Shown piece by piece: positions 47,184 through 59,122 of a stretch of DNA of 64,000 nt. Position 1 is the first letter of the stretch, and every line of letters starts with the position of its first letter. Under the pieces are notes generated by a model. That model made no database searches, had not been told where the DNA came from, and was given only the letters and a program-made list of their open reading frames with translations. The translations under genes and the position numbers were made by a program. The DNA comes from Eretmocerus hayati (taxonomy: Eukaryota > Arthropoda > Insecta > Hymenoptera > Aphelinidae), in the NCBI GenBank assembly GCA_029851415.1, contig CM056741.1, positions 85,140,282 to 85,204,281 of the forward strand. Direction: 5' to 3'.

Positions 47184-49430
47184 CCTTTGGTCGATCTGAT
47201 CTCAGTCTCAAATTATGCGGCATAATTCCTGTGTCATCACATCTCTACTTATGAAGCGAAGCAGACTCTAATCGCTAGTCCCGAATCTCGATGCATAAAG
47301 TGGTGTATAATGATTTTTGAGGAAGGAGCTGTGGCACCCCGTCGCTTCGCACATCGGAGCATTCTTCGATTAGCCGACCCTTCGATCGTCAAATTTTGGA
47401 CAAAAAATATAATGAGAACTATTATTCGGTCACAAACGATTGCAAACAGACGGATTTGAGTCACGTATCAATCGTGTCGATACAAATAGACTCAGATTTT
47501 TTACAAATGGATGTACGTTCACCTTGGGACCATTTTGTAATATCACTTCCGAACAAGAAAGAGAACAGAGTGTTTCAATTCCAGATACATCATATCAGAA
47601 AAAACTGCTTCGCAAAATACTCCGAGACGGTCATTGTCAAGCAATAGAGAAATCAAATCCCTTGCTGAGTAATGATGCAAGTACATTGAATTAATTCGAG
47701 AAATTGCCCATCGTTCCGAAATACGGATTTTGGAGTTGATTTCTTATAAATATTATGGTCAAATTAATGATGGTGCTCTCAATTCAAAATATCTATCAAT
47801 ACATCAACCGTGGGAACAGACATTCTTACTTCTCAAGAGGGAAAAATGGTTATTTCCGAAGAACACCAAAACGACGCGAATAGAAAACGGCTAGTCTTAC
47901 GATTTCACTCGAAATTGGAAAATGACCCTGAAACATTCGGGAATCGTAACCCACAAGAATTTTCCGGGTGGTATTTCGCAACATTAAGGAATAGTTCGGG
48001 CTCACCGTGATCATGAATGAATGAATAACGATCGTAGCAGAACCAGCTCATTCTCATTCTATCAAGTACGTTTTTCCCTATTTTCGAGAGGATTTTAAGG
48101 TTTCAGAACAAAATAATGATATCCGGAATTAGGAATTCATCACTCACGTCCCAACAAAGCTTCTACCATTGAACCAGACCAATGGCAATTGATATCATGA
48201 CGTCCCAGCTGAACAAACATCTACCCCATCCACAAAACAGCGATTTGAACGCTTTTCGATGGTTTTTACGAGGTTAGGTCACCAGAGTGACCAGTTCGAT
48301 CATAACAAACATTTTTCACGAGTTTAATAATCTATGACAGATGATATCCGTCGGTTTCCGTGAGCGCTCTAGCCTCGGGGAACTTTTTGCGTGTCCGATA
48401 CTTCCTTAGTTCAGGATTGGAGCATCTTCGTAGCGCCACCTGGCGACTTGAGTTCAAAATTTTGATTCGGGCCAGACTGCATTCAAAAATGTACGTTCCG
48501 ACGATGATTTTGAGCCCAAGAACGTCTTGATTCGATGCGCTCAATTTTGGACACGGCTTTGATCCGCTTGACATGGAACGTCCAATATATTTATAACTAT
48601 TATTGATGAGAATTTTCATTCTGGGGTGGATAATGAACTATCTCACATGTTTCTGAAAATTATTCTTCTGTATAGTCCTGATAAATGATTATCATTTTCT
48701 CAAAATCAAAAGCTGAATCGTTCTTTCTTTTCCATGAATTGTTCCTGAATATGGTTTGAAATTATATAGTTGGGATAAGATTCCGTTAGGTCTATGCATG
48801 TGAATTTGAAGAGGCTTCGAGGTGCAACTGAATTCTGCTGACGCTGCATTAGGAACTTGACTGTCCCAAGTTCCTTGATAGTCAATTCGAGTTGTTGGAA
48901 TGTATATCGACGTGGAATTTGGTGTGAGTGGTTCGTTTATTCTGTAACTGTCAGTATTGTCCAGTCGGTCATCGTGAAACGGAAAGTTTAAATTAGAGAG
49001 GGAGGATAGGGGGCGTTGATGCTACGTCGTACCGTAGCCACCATACAGATAGGTGAATGTGAGTTACGGCAGAATAATCGACGTGGGAAATTCAGAACGT
49101 ACACTTTGGAATAATTGCAATTTTCCAGTCTGAGAGTCGGAAAAATGTTTCGTTCGACAAACGCTGGCAGTGACGAATTTTCACTTCCATGTCGTGTCAT
49201 TAGGGGAAAGACACAATACCCGTTGATTCTGCCCATGAACTCCCTACTTCTCTTCCCTTTTCTATATTTCACAAGATATATGATTGGAGATTTACATTAA
49301 ACTGAATTTATGGCGGTGAGGGGGAGGGGGGAATTGTAAGATATTATTTGCCTCCGATTGTCTCATCAAATGGCCAACGATTTATGGCCATTCACGAGGT
49401 TTGAGATGAATCGTGTGTGAGTGTACAAGA
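47184..49430. other. No gene recognised
   Basis: Plus-strand frames 47440-47694 and 47810-48010 have mildly protein-like composition but no motif, and they are interrupted. 48960-49330 has short opposite-strand frames only. Confidence 0.4.
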
Positions 49431-49435
49431 GGTCA

Positions 49436-50240
49436 ACAGAGTCTCACACAGGTAACAGGATGTTATATCACAAAGTGTAACGTGGGTAACAGGGAGTTAC
49501 AGGAATAACAAGTGTTACAGGAGTAACAAGTGTTACAGGGATGACAGGAAGTTGCGGGTGTAACACAGAGTTACATGAGTTACAAAACTCAAACGTGTGA
49601 TTTCATAACTTTTCGAGACTGATATGGATTTTAAGTAAGATTGATCATGGGGAGCGTGATAAAGGGTAACACGACGTCAAAGGGGTGACAAACTATTCCA
49701 GCAGTAACAGAGTGTTACATGAATTTTAAAAGTCAAATCGTGTTTTGAAATTATCTGAAGGTATTTGCAAAAACATGCGAAAATTTTGGAAGTTATGAAT
49801 ATCAACGGGCCACGGAAGGATAAGTCTTTTTTTGGATAAATTTCTTGAAAGTAGACCAGCGTGATCCAATATGATTTAGAGATTGGTCTATGCGTCTCCG
49901 GGATGACACGTGAGAAGGTTGAGAGTTATGGGTGAATTCTTTCTCACAAAGGGTTCGGAATTCTAATGATGCAGGAGTTTGATCCGAGTTCTGAGCAAAT
50001 TCCTCCTTATTACTCGAGGTTTTGAATGGTTCAACGATAAAATGTGAGGAATGTTCTATCAATGGAACAATTTATATACGGAATCCAAAATTCATTGGGA
50101 TTTGCAATGAATCGCGTGTGATGTGACGAGAGTAACAGGGTGTTACAGGCCAACCGGGAGTTACAGGAGTAACAAGGTGTTACAGCTGAAGTCGGGTGTT
50201 ACATATGTAACAGGATGTTATATATGTAATCTCTCATGAT
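49436..50240. repeat. Clusters of GTAACAGG-GTTACA short repeats
   Basis: Units of about 16-18 bp alternating GTAACA and TGTTACA, often joined as GTAACAGGGTGTTACAGG, at 49440-49580 (about 10 copies), 49660-49720 (about 3) and 50105-50240 (about 9). Each double word is a short palindrome. A further cluster lies at 59345-59430. They look like iterated binding sites or a microsatellite family. Confidence 0.75.
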
Positions 50241-52541
50241 GGAGTGTTACACATGTTCGATACGTGGTCGTCAGAGTGGTGTGCCTGTCGGATTTTCTTT
50301 GGAACTCGTCGTGGAGAATTTTGACATCAATAATACTCCATCTTTGGAAATGCGAAATTCTTTCCGTCGTGTATTTGATTATCGGTTTGAAGATTTGAGC
50401 TCTTTTCGGGAATACGAAATAGATTCATCTCCATCAAGCGTATGGACTGCCGAAACACATTTTGAAAGTTGCAAAAACTTAATACGACATCATGAGGGAT
50501 TGAATTTTGATCTTTCGATGGGCACTACGATATCAATGAAGTCTGTTTCCGCATAATTCCGACGATGGCTTGGATCCCCTGGAATTTGAACGTAGAAAAG
50601 GGGGGATTGTGGTAGAATTCCTTTGCCAGGGGTTCGAGATGTTAGTTGTGCATGAATGGTGCTAATGTTTTGAAATGATCCTTTTCCGTGAATTAATCTT
50701 CTAAATGGTTCAGAGTAACCTGTTTTGAGTGACACGTACTTCGAAAGAGTGTTTCCGGATAAGCATTTCGAGATGGAATGAAGTTGGAACCCTCTCTGTA
50801 TTTTTGATTTGAAGGAACTTTTGAGATATTCATCAAATGATTGTTTCCGGTTAATGAATCTTGAGGTAACTGTGTTGGAACGTTTTGCACCTGTGTGAGA
50901 GAGGGGTGTCACAGAGTCTCTTTGTGTGGTTGAGACATAGAGAGGTATGTCATCTTCAATATTTTTTGGATTCCCGACGGTAATGGTCGTCTCATCGTCA
51001 GAATCAGTTGGCAGATGTATCTGCTCGGGACTCTGTTCGATTAAGATGTTATTACACGTGGTATCCGTTGTTTCCCGTCTATGATTGTCGCGATAAGCTA
51101 TGATATCAAGAAATATTTGCGTTTCTTCATAGTTTACAAGTTCAGACTGTCCAGTGGTGCAAATTCCGTTTGTGGTGTTAACGAGAATTGGAGTTGATTG
51201 GGGATCTCGTCGGATATTACTGAATTGAGGCTCTTTGGGCTCGGAAACGTCGCACAGACTATGAGATTCGGTGTTTGATGGGCACTCATCACCGCACATC
51301 GGAAAAGTGGGCTAACGGAGACTTATCATAGCGGGAATTGTAGGTGAGAACGTCTAGAATATGAATCCGTTTCCCTCGGGATGCCTTCTGGCTACGTGTT
51401 ACAAGGTGGAGGTCGATAATGACGAAATTTCTGGGACCCTGAGATAAATCACTGTATAACTGGTCTGGATTGCAAAATTCACTGTTGCAATTAATGAGCA
51501 AATTTGACGCATTCTCAACGAGGAATCTAATGGTGACCTTGGATTTGACCTTGAGGTTAATTTTTGAGGTTATCCCGGGGTTATTTCGAGTTTATCGAGG
51601 GTTCATCATAATTCTGACATAGGCATTGGAAAGAGCGTGGAATTTTACGTCGAAATACATACTTTTGGAATTTTGAAAAATTACCTCCAGAAGTCGCCAC
51701 CAGCTCAAATGCCGTTCAGGTCACGTTTTAGCCGAAAATCGCCCTCTAACTCGACTGGGTTGCAAAATCCACTCTTGTGATGGATAGGCAAATTTCACGT
51801 ATTTTCAACGAGAAATCCGATGCTGAACTTGGATTTGACCTTGAGGTCAAGTTTTGAGGTTATACCAGGGTTATTCCGAGTTTATTGAAGGTTTATCATA
51901 ATTCTGACATCGGCATTGGGAAGAGCGTGAAATTTCACGTCGAAATACGTACATCTAAAATTTTAAAAAATTACCTCCAGAGGTCACCACCAAATTAAAT
52001 GCCACACGGGTCGCATTTCTTTGGATCTGAATATTCAGGTGAAGATTCATCTGCTTGGAGAATCTCGGTTCTGTTATCAGAATGCATCCTTATCTATTCA
52101 AATCATACTTCACTGTCACTCATTGTTGTTCAACTTTACTGTTGTGTCTTCTGCCGATCGAGGGTATTTTGCTTCCTCAAAGAGAAAGTTTGGTACTGGT
52201 ATGGAGATATTCGTGATGAAGGTTCTCGATCATACTCATCCTCTAGTAGTCTTGCACGCCTCACGAGGGTTATCTCATCCCATTCTGAGACATGGGTCAG
52301 TTGTATTCCCCTAGTGGAAACTGATAAGACTTCTTACATTCACTGAAAATTCGAGGAATCGTTGGTACCACTAACAAGGGGAGTCCGGAGTCTCCGGGTC
52401 CTGAAATCTCACCAACATTTTTTCGCAGTTTCGTACCACCTACAATATGAAGAATGTGAACCAACTCTGTCAAATGGGCCTTCTGTTCTGAGCTACGGCC
52501 AGAAACGTCAACATTGCTTATATATATATCACTTTTTAACA

Positions 52542-53846
52542 CACGGCGAGCCGGAAACCCGGATAGGTGAAAGTTGCGTGAACCTGGGAAATGCTTTTGG
52601 GGTATGTTTCTAAATATTTTGAACATTATTTTCCAATGAGAACCAAAAAAATCCGCCGAGGGATTTCAAAATAAAGTTGATTTTTTGCACTCTCCCACCC
52701 AATTTTTCCGGGGGAATGAAATTCTTCCATCCTTCCTCTTATCACACAGCTCTGCATCGGCTCTGAAAGGTTATCGCAACTCGCTGGCTTGATGTGGGAG
52801 AGTTTGAGTCTTCGAAATCTTGAATGAAAATCCAGACCAGATACAGTTTTCGGGATTCTTTTCGTCGGACCCAAGTGTATTGTTTTGATTGTCAATAGAA
52901 ACATACAAAAATGAGAAATCCGGTCCCATCATCGACAAGTCAGGCTTACAAAACCTTCATGGATCACAAGATCAGCAGTTTTGTCATGCTATAGACTATT
53001 CGTTACGCATGAAAAAAGAGATTGGTTATATTCGCAATGACGAGGATTTCACCCCCTTGCGCAGAGTTTAGATGAGGATCCCGTAATATTAGGACGAGTT
53101 ATCTCGGCTTTGTGCGTAGGAGGATTAAGCCGAGGTAGCTTAAAAAGTGCGAGACAGGTCCTCTGTATCGGTCGGCCATCGTAACTTTCCCAGTGCATCA
53201 CTCAAAGTTAGTACCTTTCTTGCCCAAAGAAGATTATGCAAATAAATACAGATCCAACGAAAAAGAATTGAATGATCTAACCAACTCGATAGGCGTTTAA
53301 TATCCCAATGAATTTTGATTGGTTAGGACAACCAATCTTTTTTCCGTGTGATTCTTGCGATACTGGCTACCATCTGTCCATCGGATAAATCGTCACCAAT
53401 AGTCCATGGCGAAACTGATAGTTTCGTGAACGATGAAGATGAAAGTCTATCTTGCCGATGATAGGACGAAATCTCCCATTTTTGTATGTTTCTATCGCCA
53501 ATCAAGACAATATACGAGGATCGAATTGAAAAATATACCGGAAACTGTATATGGTCTGGATTTCCATTCAAGATTTCCAAGGACCAAACTTTCTCACATC
53601 AAGTCAGCGAGTTGCGATGATCTTTCAGAGCCGATGCAGAGCTGTGAGACAAGAGAAAAAATGGAAAAAATTAATTTCCCCCAGAAATTGGGTGAAACAA
53701 TGCAAGAATCAACTTCATTTCAAAATCCCCCGGTGGATTTTTTGGTTGTTGTTGCAGAATGATGTTCAAAATATCCCAAAAGATATCCCCCAAGCATTTC
53801 CCAGGTTCACGCAACTTTCACCTATTCGGGTTTTTGACTCGCCGTG
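52542..53846. mobile_element. CACGG foldback element, copy 2 (1305 bp)
   Basis: Same family and orientation as 29488-30794, near-identical in length. Ends CACGGCGAGCCGGAAACCCG on the left and the diverged partner on the right. The 4-bp duplication AACA flanks it (52538-52541, 53847-53850). It sits near the centre of the older palindrome 51253-55528. Confidence 0.9.
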
Positions 53847-54586
53847 AACATGGGCCTATATGGGCCATGTGAATGTCATAGGCTGGAGCTCTGAACGGGA
53901 GGCCCATTTGACGGAGTTGCTTTGCGTTCTTCATATTCTAGGTGGTACGGAACTGGAAAAAATTTTGGTGAGATTTCAGGACCCGGAGACTCCGGACTCC
54001 CCTTGTAAGTGATGAAATTTTAGGGTCGGAATGTCTGACCGATGAGACAATCACTTACTTGTAGATTCTTTGACGTAAAAGCTGAATGCGCAGTCAACTT
54101 GCACCTGCACGTCAAAATTTCCCGGTCGAATAAAAAAAATGGTTTCACGGGGGTTTCTTGACCTGTACTCAATTCTCGATATGATACCTACAAACGGAGC
54201 ATGGGCTCGTGTTTGGGTGGTTTTTTCGCGTTGCGATACACATTTGGATATTTTGCGCAAGCGCCAAGATTTTCCTGTCGTGTGATCTGTGAGCAATGAA
54301 GAATTTTTGCGAAGAACGAGTATTCATTCATCTTCTCAAGGATTTACGTCTCATCTCCTGCCATAGAAGAGATTGTGACTTGGGTTCTTCCGACGTCAAG
54401 TGCCTCATTCTTATTGATGCTAAAGTCAGAATTATGATTAACCCTCAATAAAGTCGGAATAACCACGGTATGACCTCAAAAATTGACCCCAAGGTCGGAT
54501 CCAAGATCACCATCAGATTTCTTGTTGAAAATGTGTGAAATTTGTCTATCCATCACAATAGTGGATTTTGCAATCCAGTCGAGTTA

Positions 54587-54815
54587 CATTGGTATTCATA
54601 GTCGTTATCACCCTAGATTTAATAATTAATCCGCGGGTTAGGCGTTGTAATCAGCGTGGAGAAAAAAAGACTTCAATTCTGAGATGTTCTACAGCACTGG
54701 GACAACGTGAAGTGAATGAGTAGTCTTTAGTTTGTTCTTCTGCCACGCCGATTACAGCACCTAATCCGCGGATTAATTCTTAACTCTGGAGTTATAACGA
54801 CTATGAATACCAGTG
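54587..54815. mobile_element. 229-bp MITE with TTA duplication
   Basis: The inverted ends CATTGGTATTCATAGTCGTT and the reverse complement of CACTGGTATTCATAGTCGTT are about 80 bp long and share TAATCCGCGG. TTA flanks both ends (54584-54586, 54816-54818). The uninterrupted host sequence (AGTCGAG-TTA-GAGGGCGA) is present in the sister tandem unit at about 55098-55115, so the insertion is certain. A TTA duplication suggests PIF/Harbinger or Chapaev3 mobilisation. Confidence 0.93.
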
Positions 54816-55705
54816 TTAGAGGGCAATTTTCGGCTAGAACGTGACCTGAACGGCATCGAAGCTGGTGGCGACCTCTGGAGGTGATATTTGAAAATTCCAA
54901 AAGAATGTATTCCGACATAAATTTCACGCTCGTTCTAATGCCGATGTCAGAATTATGATAAACCCTCGATGAACTCGAAATAACCCCGGTATAACCTCAA
55001 AAATTGAGCTCAAGGTCAAATCCAAGGTCACTATCGGATTCCTCGTTAAAAATGCGTTAATTTTGCTTATCCTTCACAACAGTGAATTTTGCAACCCAGT
55101 CGAGTTAGAGGGCGATTTTCGGCTAAAACGTGACCTGACCGGCATTTAAGCTGGTGGCGACCTCTGGAGGTAATTTTTGGAGATTCCAAAAGCACGTATT
55201 TCGACCTAAGATTCCACGCTCTTTCCAATGCCCATGTCAGAATCACGATAAGCCCTCGATAAACTCGAAATAACCCCGGTATGACCTCAAAAATTGACCT
55301 CAAGGTCAAATCCGAGGTCACCATCGAATTCCCCGTTAAAAATGCGTGAAATTTGTTCATCCATTGCAAGAGTGAACTTTGCAACCCAGACAATTTATAA
55401 GGTGATTTATCTCAGGGTTATATTCTACTCGTTCTCGCCTACAATTTCCGCTATGATGAGTCCCTGTTAGCCCCTTCTTCGATGTGCGGTAATGAGTGTC
55501 CATCAAACACCGAATTTCATAGTCTGTGCGTCGGTTTTTGTTATTAACTCGTGTTGAGGATGAGATAAGTTTTCATATGTTTTCAAAAGCTGTAATAACT
55601 CAGTTTTGTTCATGAAGAATTGTGTTGGATTCGAAACTAATTAATGCATTTTGTATAGAGTGGATGGCTCCCTGGCGCTCGAATTTGAGTTTAAGACAAG
55701 GACAA

Positions 55706-55980
55706 AATTGGAGTTGTCAATCAGAGGGAAGTTTGCTAAAGTAAAAACTTTTGGCAATTCCATCGAGATTTTCATAAAGTTGGTAGTATACTGGGTCAGA
55801 TGGAAAGTGAAAGCTTGTGAAAATGTAGTAAGCATTTTCAAAATTGGAGTTGTGAATCAGGGGGAAGTTTGCTAAAGTAAAAACTTTTGGCAATTTCATC
55901 GAGATTTTCATAAAGTTGGTAGTATACTGGATCAGATGGAAAGTGAAAGCTTGTAAAAATGTAGTAAGCATCTTCAAGTA
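55706..55980 (-). repeat. Two tandem copies of a 135-bp unit
   Basis: The phrase GGGAAGTTTGCTAAAGTAAA recurs at about 55727 and 55862 with nearly all of the intervening sequence duplicated. The unit is open on the minus strand in more than one frame. Confidence 0.8.
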
Positions 55981-55996
55981 TTGAGAACGATCTTTC

Positions 55997-56308
55997 TTAG
56001 TTCACATCACGATCATGACTGAGCTTTGGGCCACAATCTAGTAATTTTTGGCAATATTCATCGAAAAATGGGGTGTGTAAGAAGCACTCCACTATGTGTT
56101 CCACAATGTCGTCTACTGTGGGGATTTGGAAGTTCTCGAATGCATGATATGCCGGTTCAAGAAGATTGTTAAGGATGAAGTCGACTAATGAATTTTCTTC
56201 GCAAGTAGTGATAGATTTTGCTTCTGTAACTCTTTGTATGAAAAAATGTGGGTCAATATAATAGCTTTCGAATATTGGTAGATCTAGATTGGAAAATTGG
56301 GACTTCAT
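55997..56308 (-). CDS. Small ORF, possibly a gag-like fragment
   Basis: 103 codons from ATG 56308 to a stop at 55997. Helical, acidic composition with VDFILNNLLEPAYHAFENF followed by TVDDIVEHIVECFL. This resembles the helical middle of retrotransposon capsid proteins, where a similar leucine-rich stretch precedes a domain ending in a Gln-Lys-Leu segment, but the likeness is loose. No knuckle or pol sequence is next to it. It lies on the same strand and upstream of the split ORF at 50490-55613. Confidence 0.3.
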   Translation of the reverse strand: MKSQFSNLDLPIFESYYIDPHFFIQRVTEAKSITTCEENSLVDFILNNLLEPAYHAFENFQIPTVDDIVEHIVECFLHTPFFDEYCQKLLDCGPKLSHDRDVN

Positions 56309-56729
56309 CTCTGTGAGAATTGTCTTATTATATCTTTAGAGAGACTCCATCCAGAGCCATGACTGGTGATGGAAATTTGGATGTGAGGAAGTGCGGGGTC
56401 AGCATATCGTGAATCACGGTCGAGGTAGTTGACCGACGTGCTTGTCAGGTGGGTCACAATCAAGAGATGTGAGTCGGTGAATGAGGTCGACGGTCTCAGT
56501 GTGTCAAAGTTAACTTGTGAGTGAGAACAGATATGTGCAACTAATACTGTTCCCCACCAGAGATGCCAAAAATTCATGCCCCGAGCGGAGGGCCCGGGGT
56601 AACAAATATATTTTTCAGTTCGTTGGAAACAGCTGACGGGCGGACTGCCCAGTTCCACACACCCATTCTCTATTATCCGGTTGGGTCGTTCTCTGGTGCG
56701 GATATGTGATATACATATATATATATATA

Positions 56730-58677
56730 CAGGGTGTCCCAAAAGTCAGTTTCCGTCCTAAAAAATCGGAATTGGCTCCGGGGATCGGGAAACCCCGAAA
56801 CAAATTCTCCTGAAATCGAGGGGGGAGCTCCAATATGGTCTCAGATTTGACCTTCAATGTGACCTTGATGGTATTTTGGAGGTTAGAACGGTTATTCGAA
56901 TGGGAACTACTATATTTGACTCCGGATTCTGGAAGAGCGAAAAATTTTACGTCCAAATTTGACTCTTTGCCGATGTTATGGATGACCTTCAGGGGTCATT
57001 TTGGGACCAAAAGTATCTGGAGGGTGGATTAACGTACCACAACTAGTGCGATAGTCTTGTCTTCAGAGGTCCCTCTCAGAGAAGTTTCTCAGCCTCATCC
57101 TGACCCTTGACCTTGGATATGACCTTGACTCACAAGATTCGAAACTGGCTCCGGAGATCGAGAAACCCCGAAACACGTGTCTCCTAAAATCAAGGGGGAA
57201 GCTCGAATATGGTCTCAGCTTTGACCTTGAATGTGACTTTGATGGTTTTTTGGAGGTTAGAACGGTTTTTCTAAATGGGAACCCCTATTTTTGACTCCGG
57301 ATTCTGGAATAGCGAGAAATTTTACGTCCAAGTATGACTTTTTGCCGATGTTCCAGATGACCTAATCTGGTGGGTGGATGAACGTACCTCACCTAGTGCG
57401 ATAGTTTCGTTGTGAGAGGTACCTCTCAGAGAAGTTCCTCAGCCTCATCCTGACCCTTGACCTGTTACCTTGAATATGACCTTGACTCACAAGATTCGAA
57501 ATTGGCTCCGGGGATCGAGAAACCCCGAAACGCGTGTCTCCTAAAATCAAGGGGGAAGCTCGAATATGGTCTGAGCTTTGACCTCGAATGTGACTTTGAT
57601 GGTTTTTTGGAGGTAAGAGCGGTTTTCCTAAATGGGAACCCCTATTTTTGACTCCGGATTCTGGAAGAGCGAAAAATTTTACGTCCAAATGTGACTTTTT
57701 GCCGATATTTCAGATAACCTTTAGGGGTCATTTTGGGGCCAAAAGTATCTGGAGGGTGGATTAACCTACCACACCCAGTGCGATAGTCTTGTTTGGAGAG
57801 GTACCCCTCAGAGAGGTTTCTCAGCCTCATTCTGACCCTTGACCTGTGAACTTGAATATGACCTCGACTCACAAGATTCGAAATTGACTCCGGGGATCGA
57901 GAAACCCCGAAACACGTGTCTCCTGAAATCAAGGGGGAAGCTCGAATATGGTCTCAGCTTTGACCTTGAATGTGATCTTGATCGTTATTTGGAGGTTAGA
58001 ACGGTTTTCCCAAATGGGAACCCCTATTTTTGACTCCGGATTCTGGAAGAGCGAAAAATTTTACGTCCAAATTTGACTCTTTGCCGATGTTATGGATGAC
58101 CTTCAGGGGTCATTTTGGGGCCAAAAGTATCTGGAGGGTGGATTAACGTACCACACCTAGTGCGATGGTCTTGTCTTCAGAGGTCCCTCTCAGAGAAGTT
58201 TCTCAACCTCATCCTGACCCTTGACCTGTGACCTTGAATATGACCTTGACTCACGAAATTCGGAATTGACTCCGGGGATCGAAAAACCCCGAAGCACGTG
58301 CATCCAAAAATCGAGGGGGAAGCTCGAATATGGTCTCAGATTTGACTTTATATGTGACCTTGATGGTTTTCTGGAGGTGAGAAACGGTTTTCTCAAATGG
58401 GAACCCTAAAAAATGACCTCTGAAGGTCATCTGAACCATCGGCGAAGAGTCATATTTGTAATATTTTGTGCTCTCTCAGAATCCGGAGTGGAAAATAGGG
58501 GTTCCCATTTCGAAAAACCGTTTCTAACCTCCATGAAACCATACATTCAAGGTCAAATATGAGACCATATTCGAGCTTCCCTCTCGATTTTAGGAGACAC
58601 GTGATTCGGGTTTTTGCGATCCCCGGAGCCAATTTCGAGTTTCTAAGGGGGGGGGGGCTGACTTTTGGTACACCCTG
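56730..58677. mobile_element. TIR element filled with ~370-bp tandem units (1948 bp)
   Basis: The ends CAGGGTGTCCCAAAAGTCAG and the reverse complement of CAGGGTGTACCAAAAGTCAG sit inside an (AT)n microsatellite, which hides the target duplication. The interior has five direct units (starting about 56765, 57129, 57493, 57875, 58256), each with GGCTCCGGGGATCGxGAAAC and TTTGACTCCGGATTCTGGAA. They are followed by one inverted partial unit (about 58385-58645), so the last unit and the ends form a hairpin. No transposase. Frames inside are repeat artefacts. Confidence 0.85.
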
Positions 58678-59122
58678 TGTATATATATATATATATATAT
58701 ATACTTCTTGCTGGTTTTCTTTGTATATTTCATATGAATTCTTTCTGGGAGAATGCTGAATTTATTGATTTCGATAGAACTGAGTTACAGCTTTTGAATG
58801 ATTGAAAGAATCAATTTGAATCTAAGAAGTTTCGAAATAAAAAAATCTGATTATTGTTGGCTTTCTGGAAGAGAATGAGATAGAGTTTTCCAAACTGAGT
58901 TTAGATTCATTTAGATCAGATGATGAAATCTTGAACAAAATGGAACCTAATATCTAAGTACAATTTGGATGAGACTTAATCTGAGCGCACTCACAAGTCA
59001 ACTTGGAGAGATGATGATTCTTCAAGGCGAGATGAACCAATAAGCAGCTCGAATTCGTAGCTAGCCCTTATGTAGCTGAGGCGGATAACGTCGGAATACT
59101 TTTCGACGGGATCCAATCAAGC

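Larger units (their letters stand above)
51253..55528. mobile_element. Second Transib-like palindromic element (4276 bp with nested inserts)
   Basis: The ends CACAGACTATGA and its reverse complement are flanked by CGTCG on both sides (51248-51252, 55529-55533). Left arm about 51253-52500, right arm about 53880-55528. The arms contain about 310-bp tandem units rich in CCTCAAGGTCAAATCC and AGTCGAGTTAGAGGGCGAT words: about two left, about three right and inverted. The centre was later hit by a 1305-bp CACGG element, and the right arm by a 229-bp MITE. Without these it is about 2.7 kb. No transposase. Confidence 0.88.
50490..55613 (-). pseudogene. Unidentified 280-codon ORF, split by a transposon
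   Basis: Minus strand. The start ATG is at 55613-55611, preceded in frame by a TAA about 30 bp upstream and a TATACAAA box about 45 bp upstream. 80 bp of frame run to 55534, then the CGTCG duplication; the frame resumes at 51247 and runs to 50490. Taking out the element 51253-55528 and one CGTCG leaves 843 bp, an uninterrupted frame of 281 codons including stop. As it stands, the distal part has a false start at ATG 51299 inside the inserted element (269 codons). The product is hydrophilic and Ser/Thr-rich with no signal peptide or membrane segment that I can see. No family recognised. Confidence 0.7.

Noticed and set aside
49436..50240. CRISPR-like array
   Set aside because: Units are too short, of both orientations, without regular spacers, and in eukaryotic DNA.
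50236..50556. 106-codon plus frame overlapping the end of the split minus ORF
   Set aside because: No motif; starts within a GTAACA repeat cluster. The minus frame is better supported by its restored length.
51299..51301. ATG at 51299 as start of the 269-codon minus ORF
   Set aside because: It lies inside the inserted element's terminal repeat; the original start is better placed at 55613.
56305..58632. Several 60-145 codon frames on both strands
   Set aside because: Most repeat with the ~370-bp units and change frame between units.
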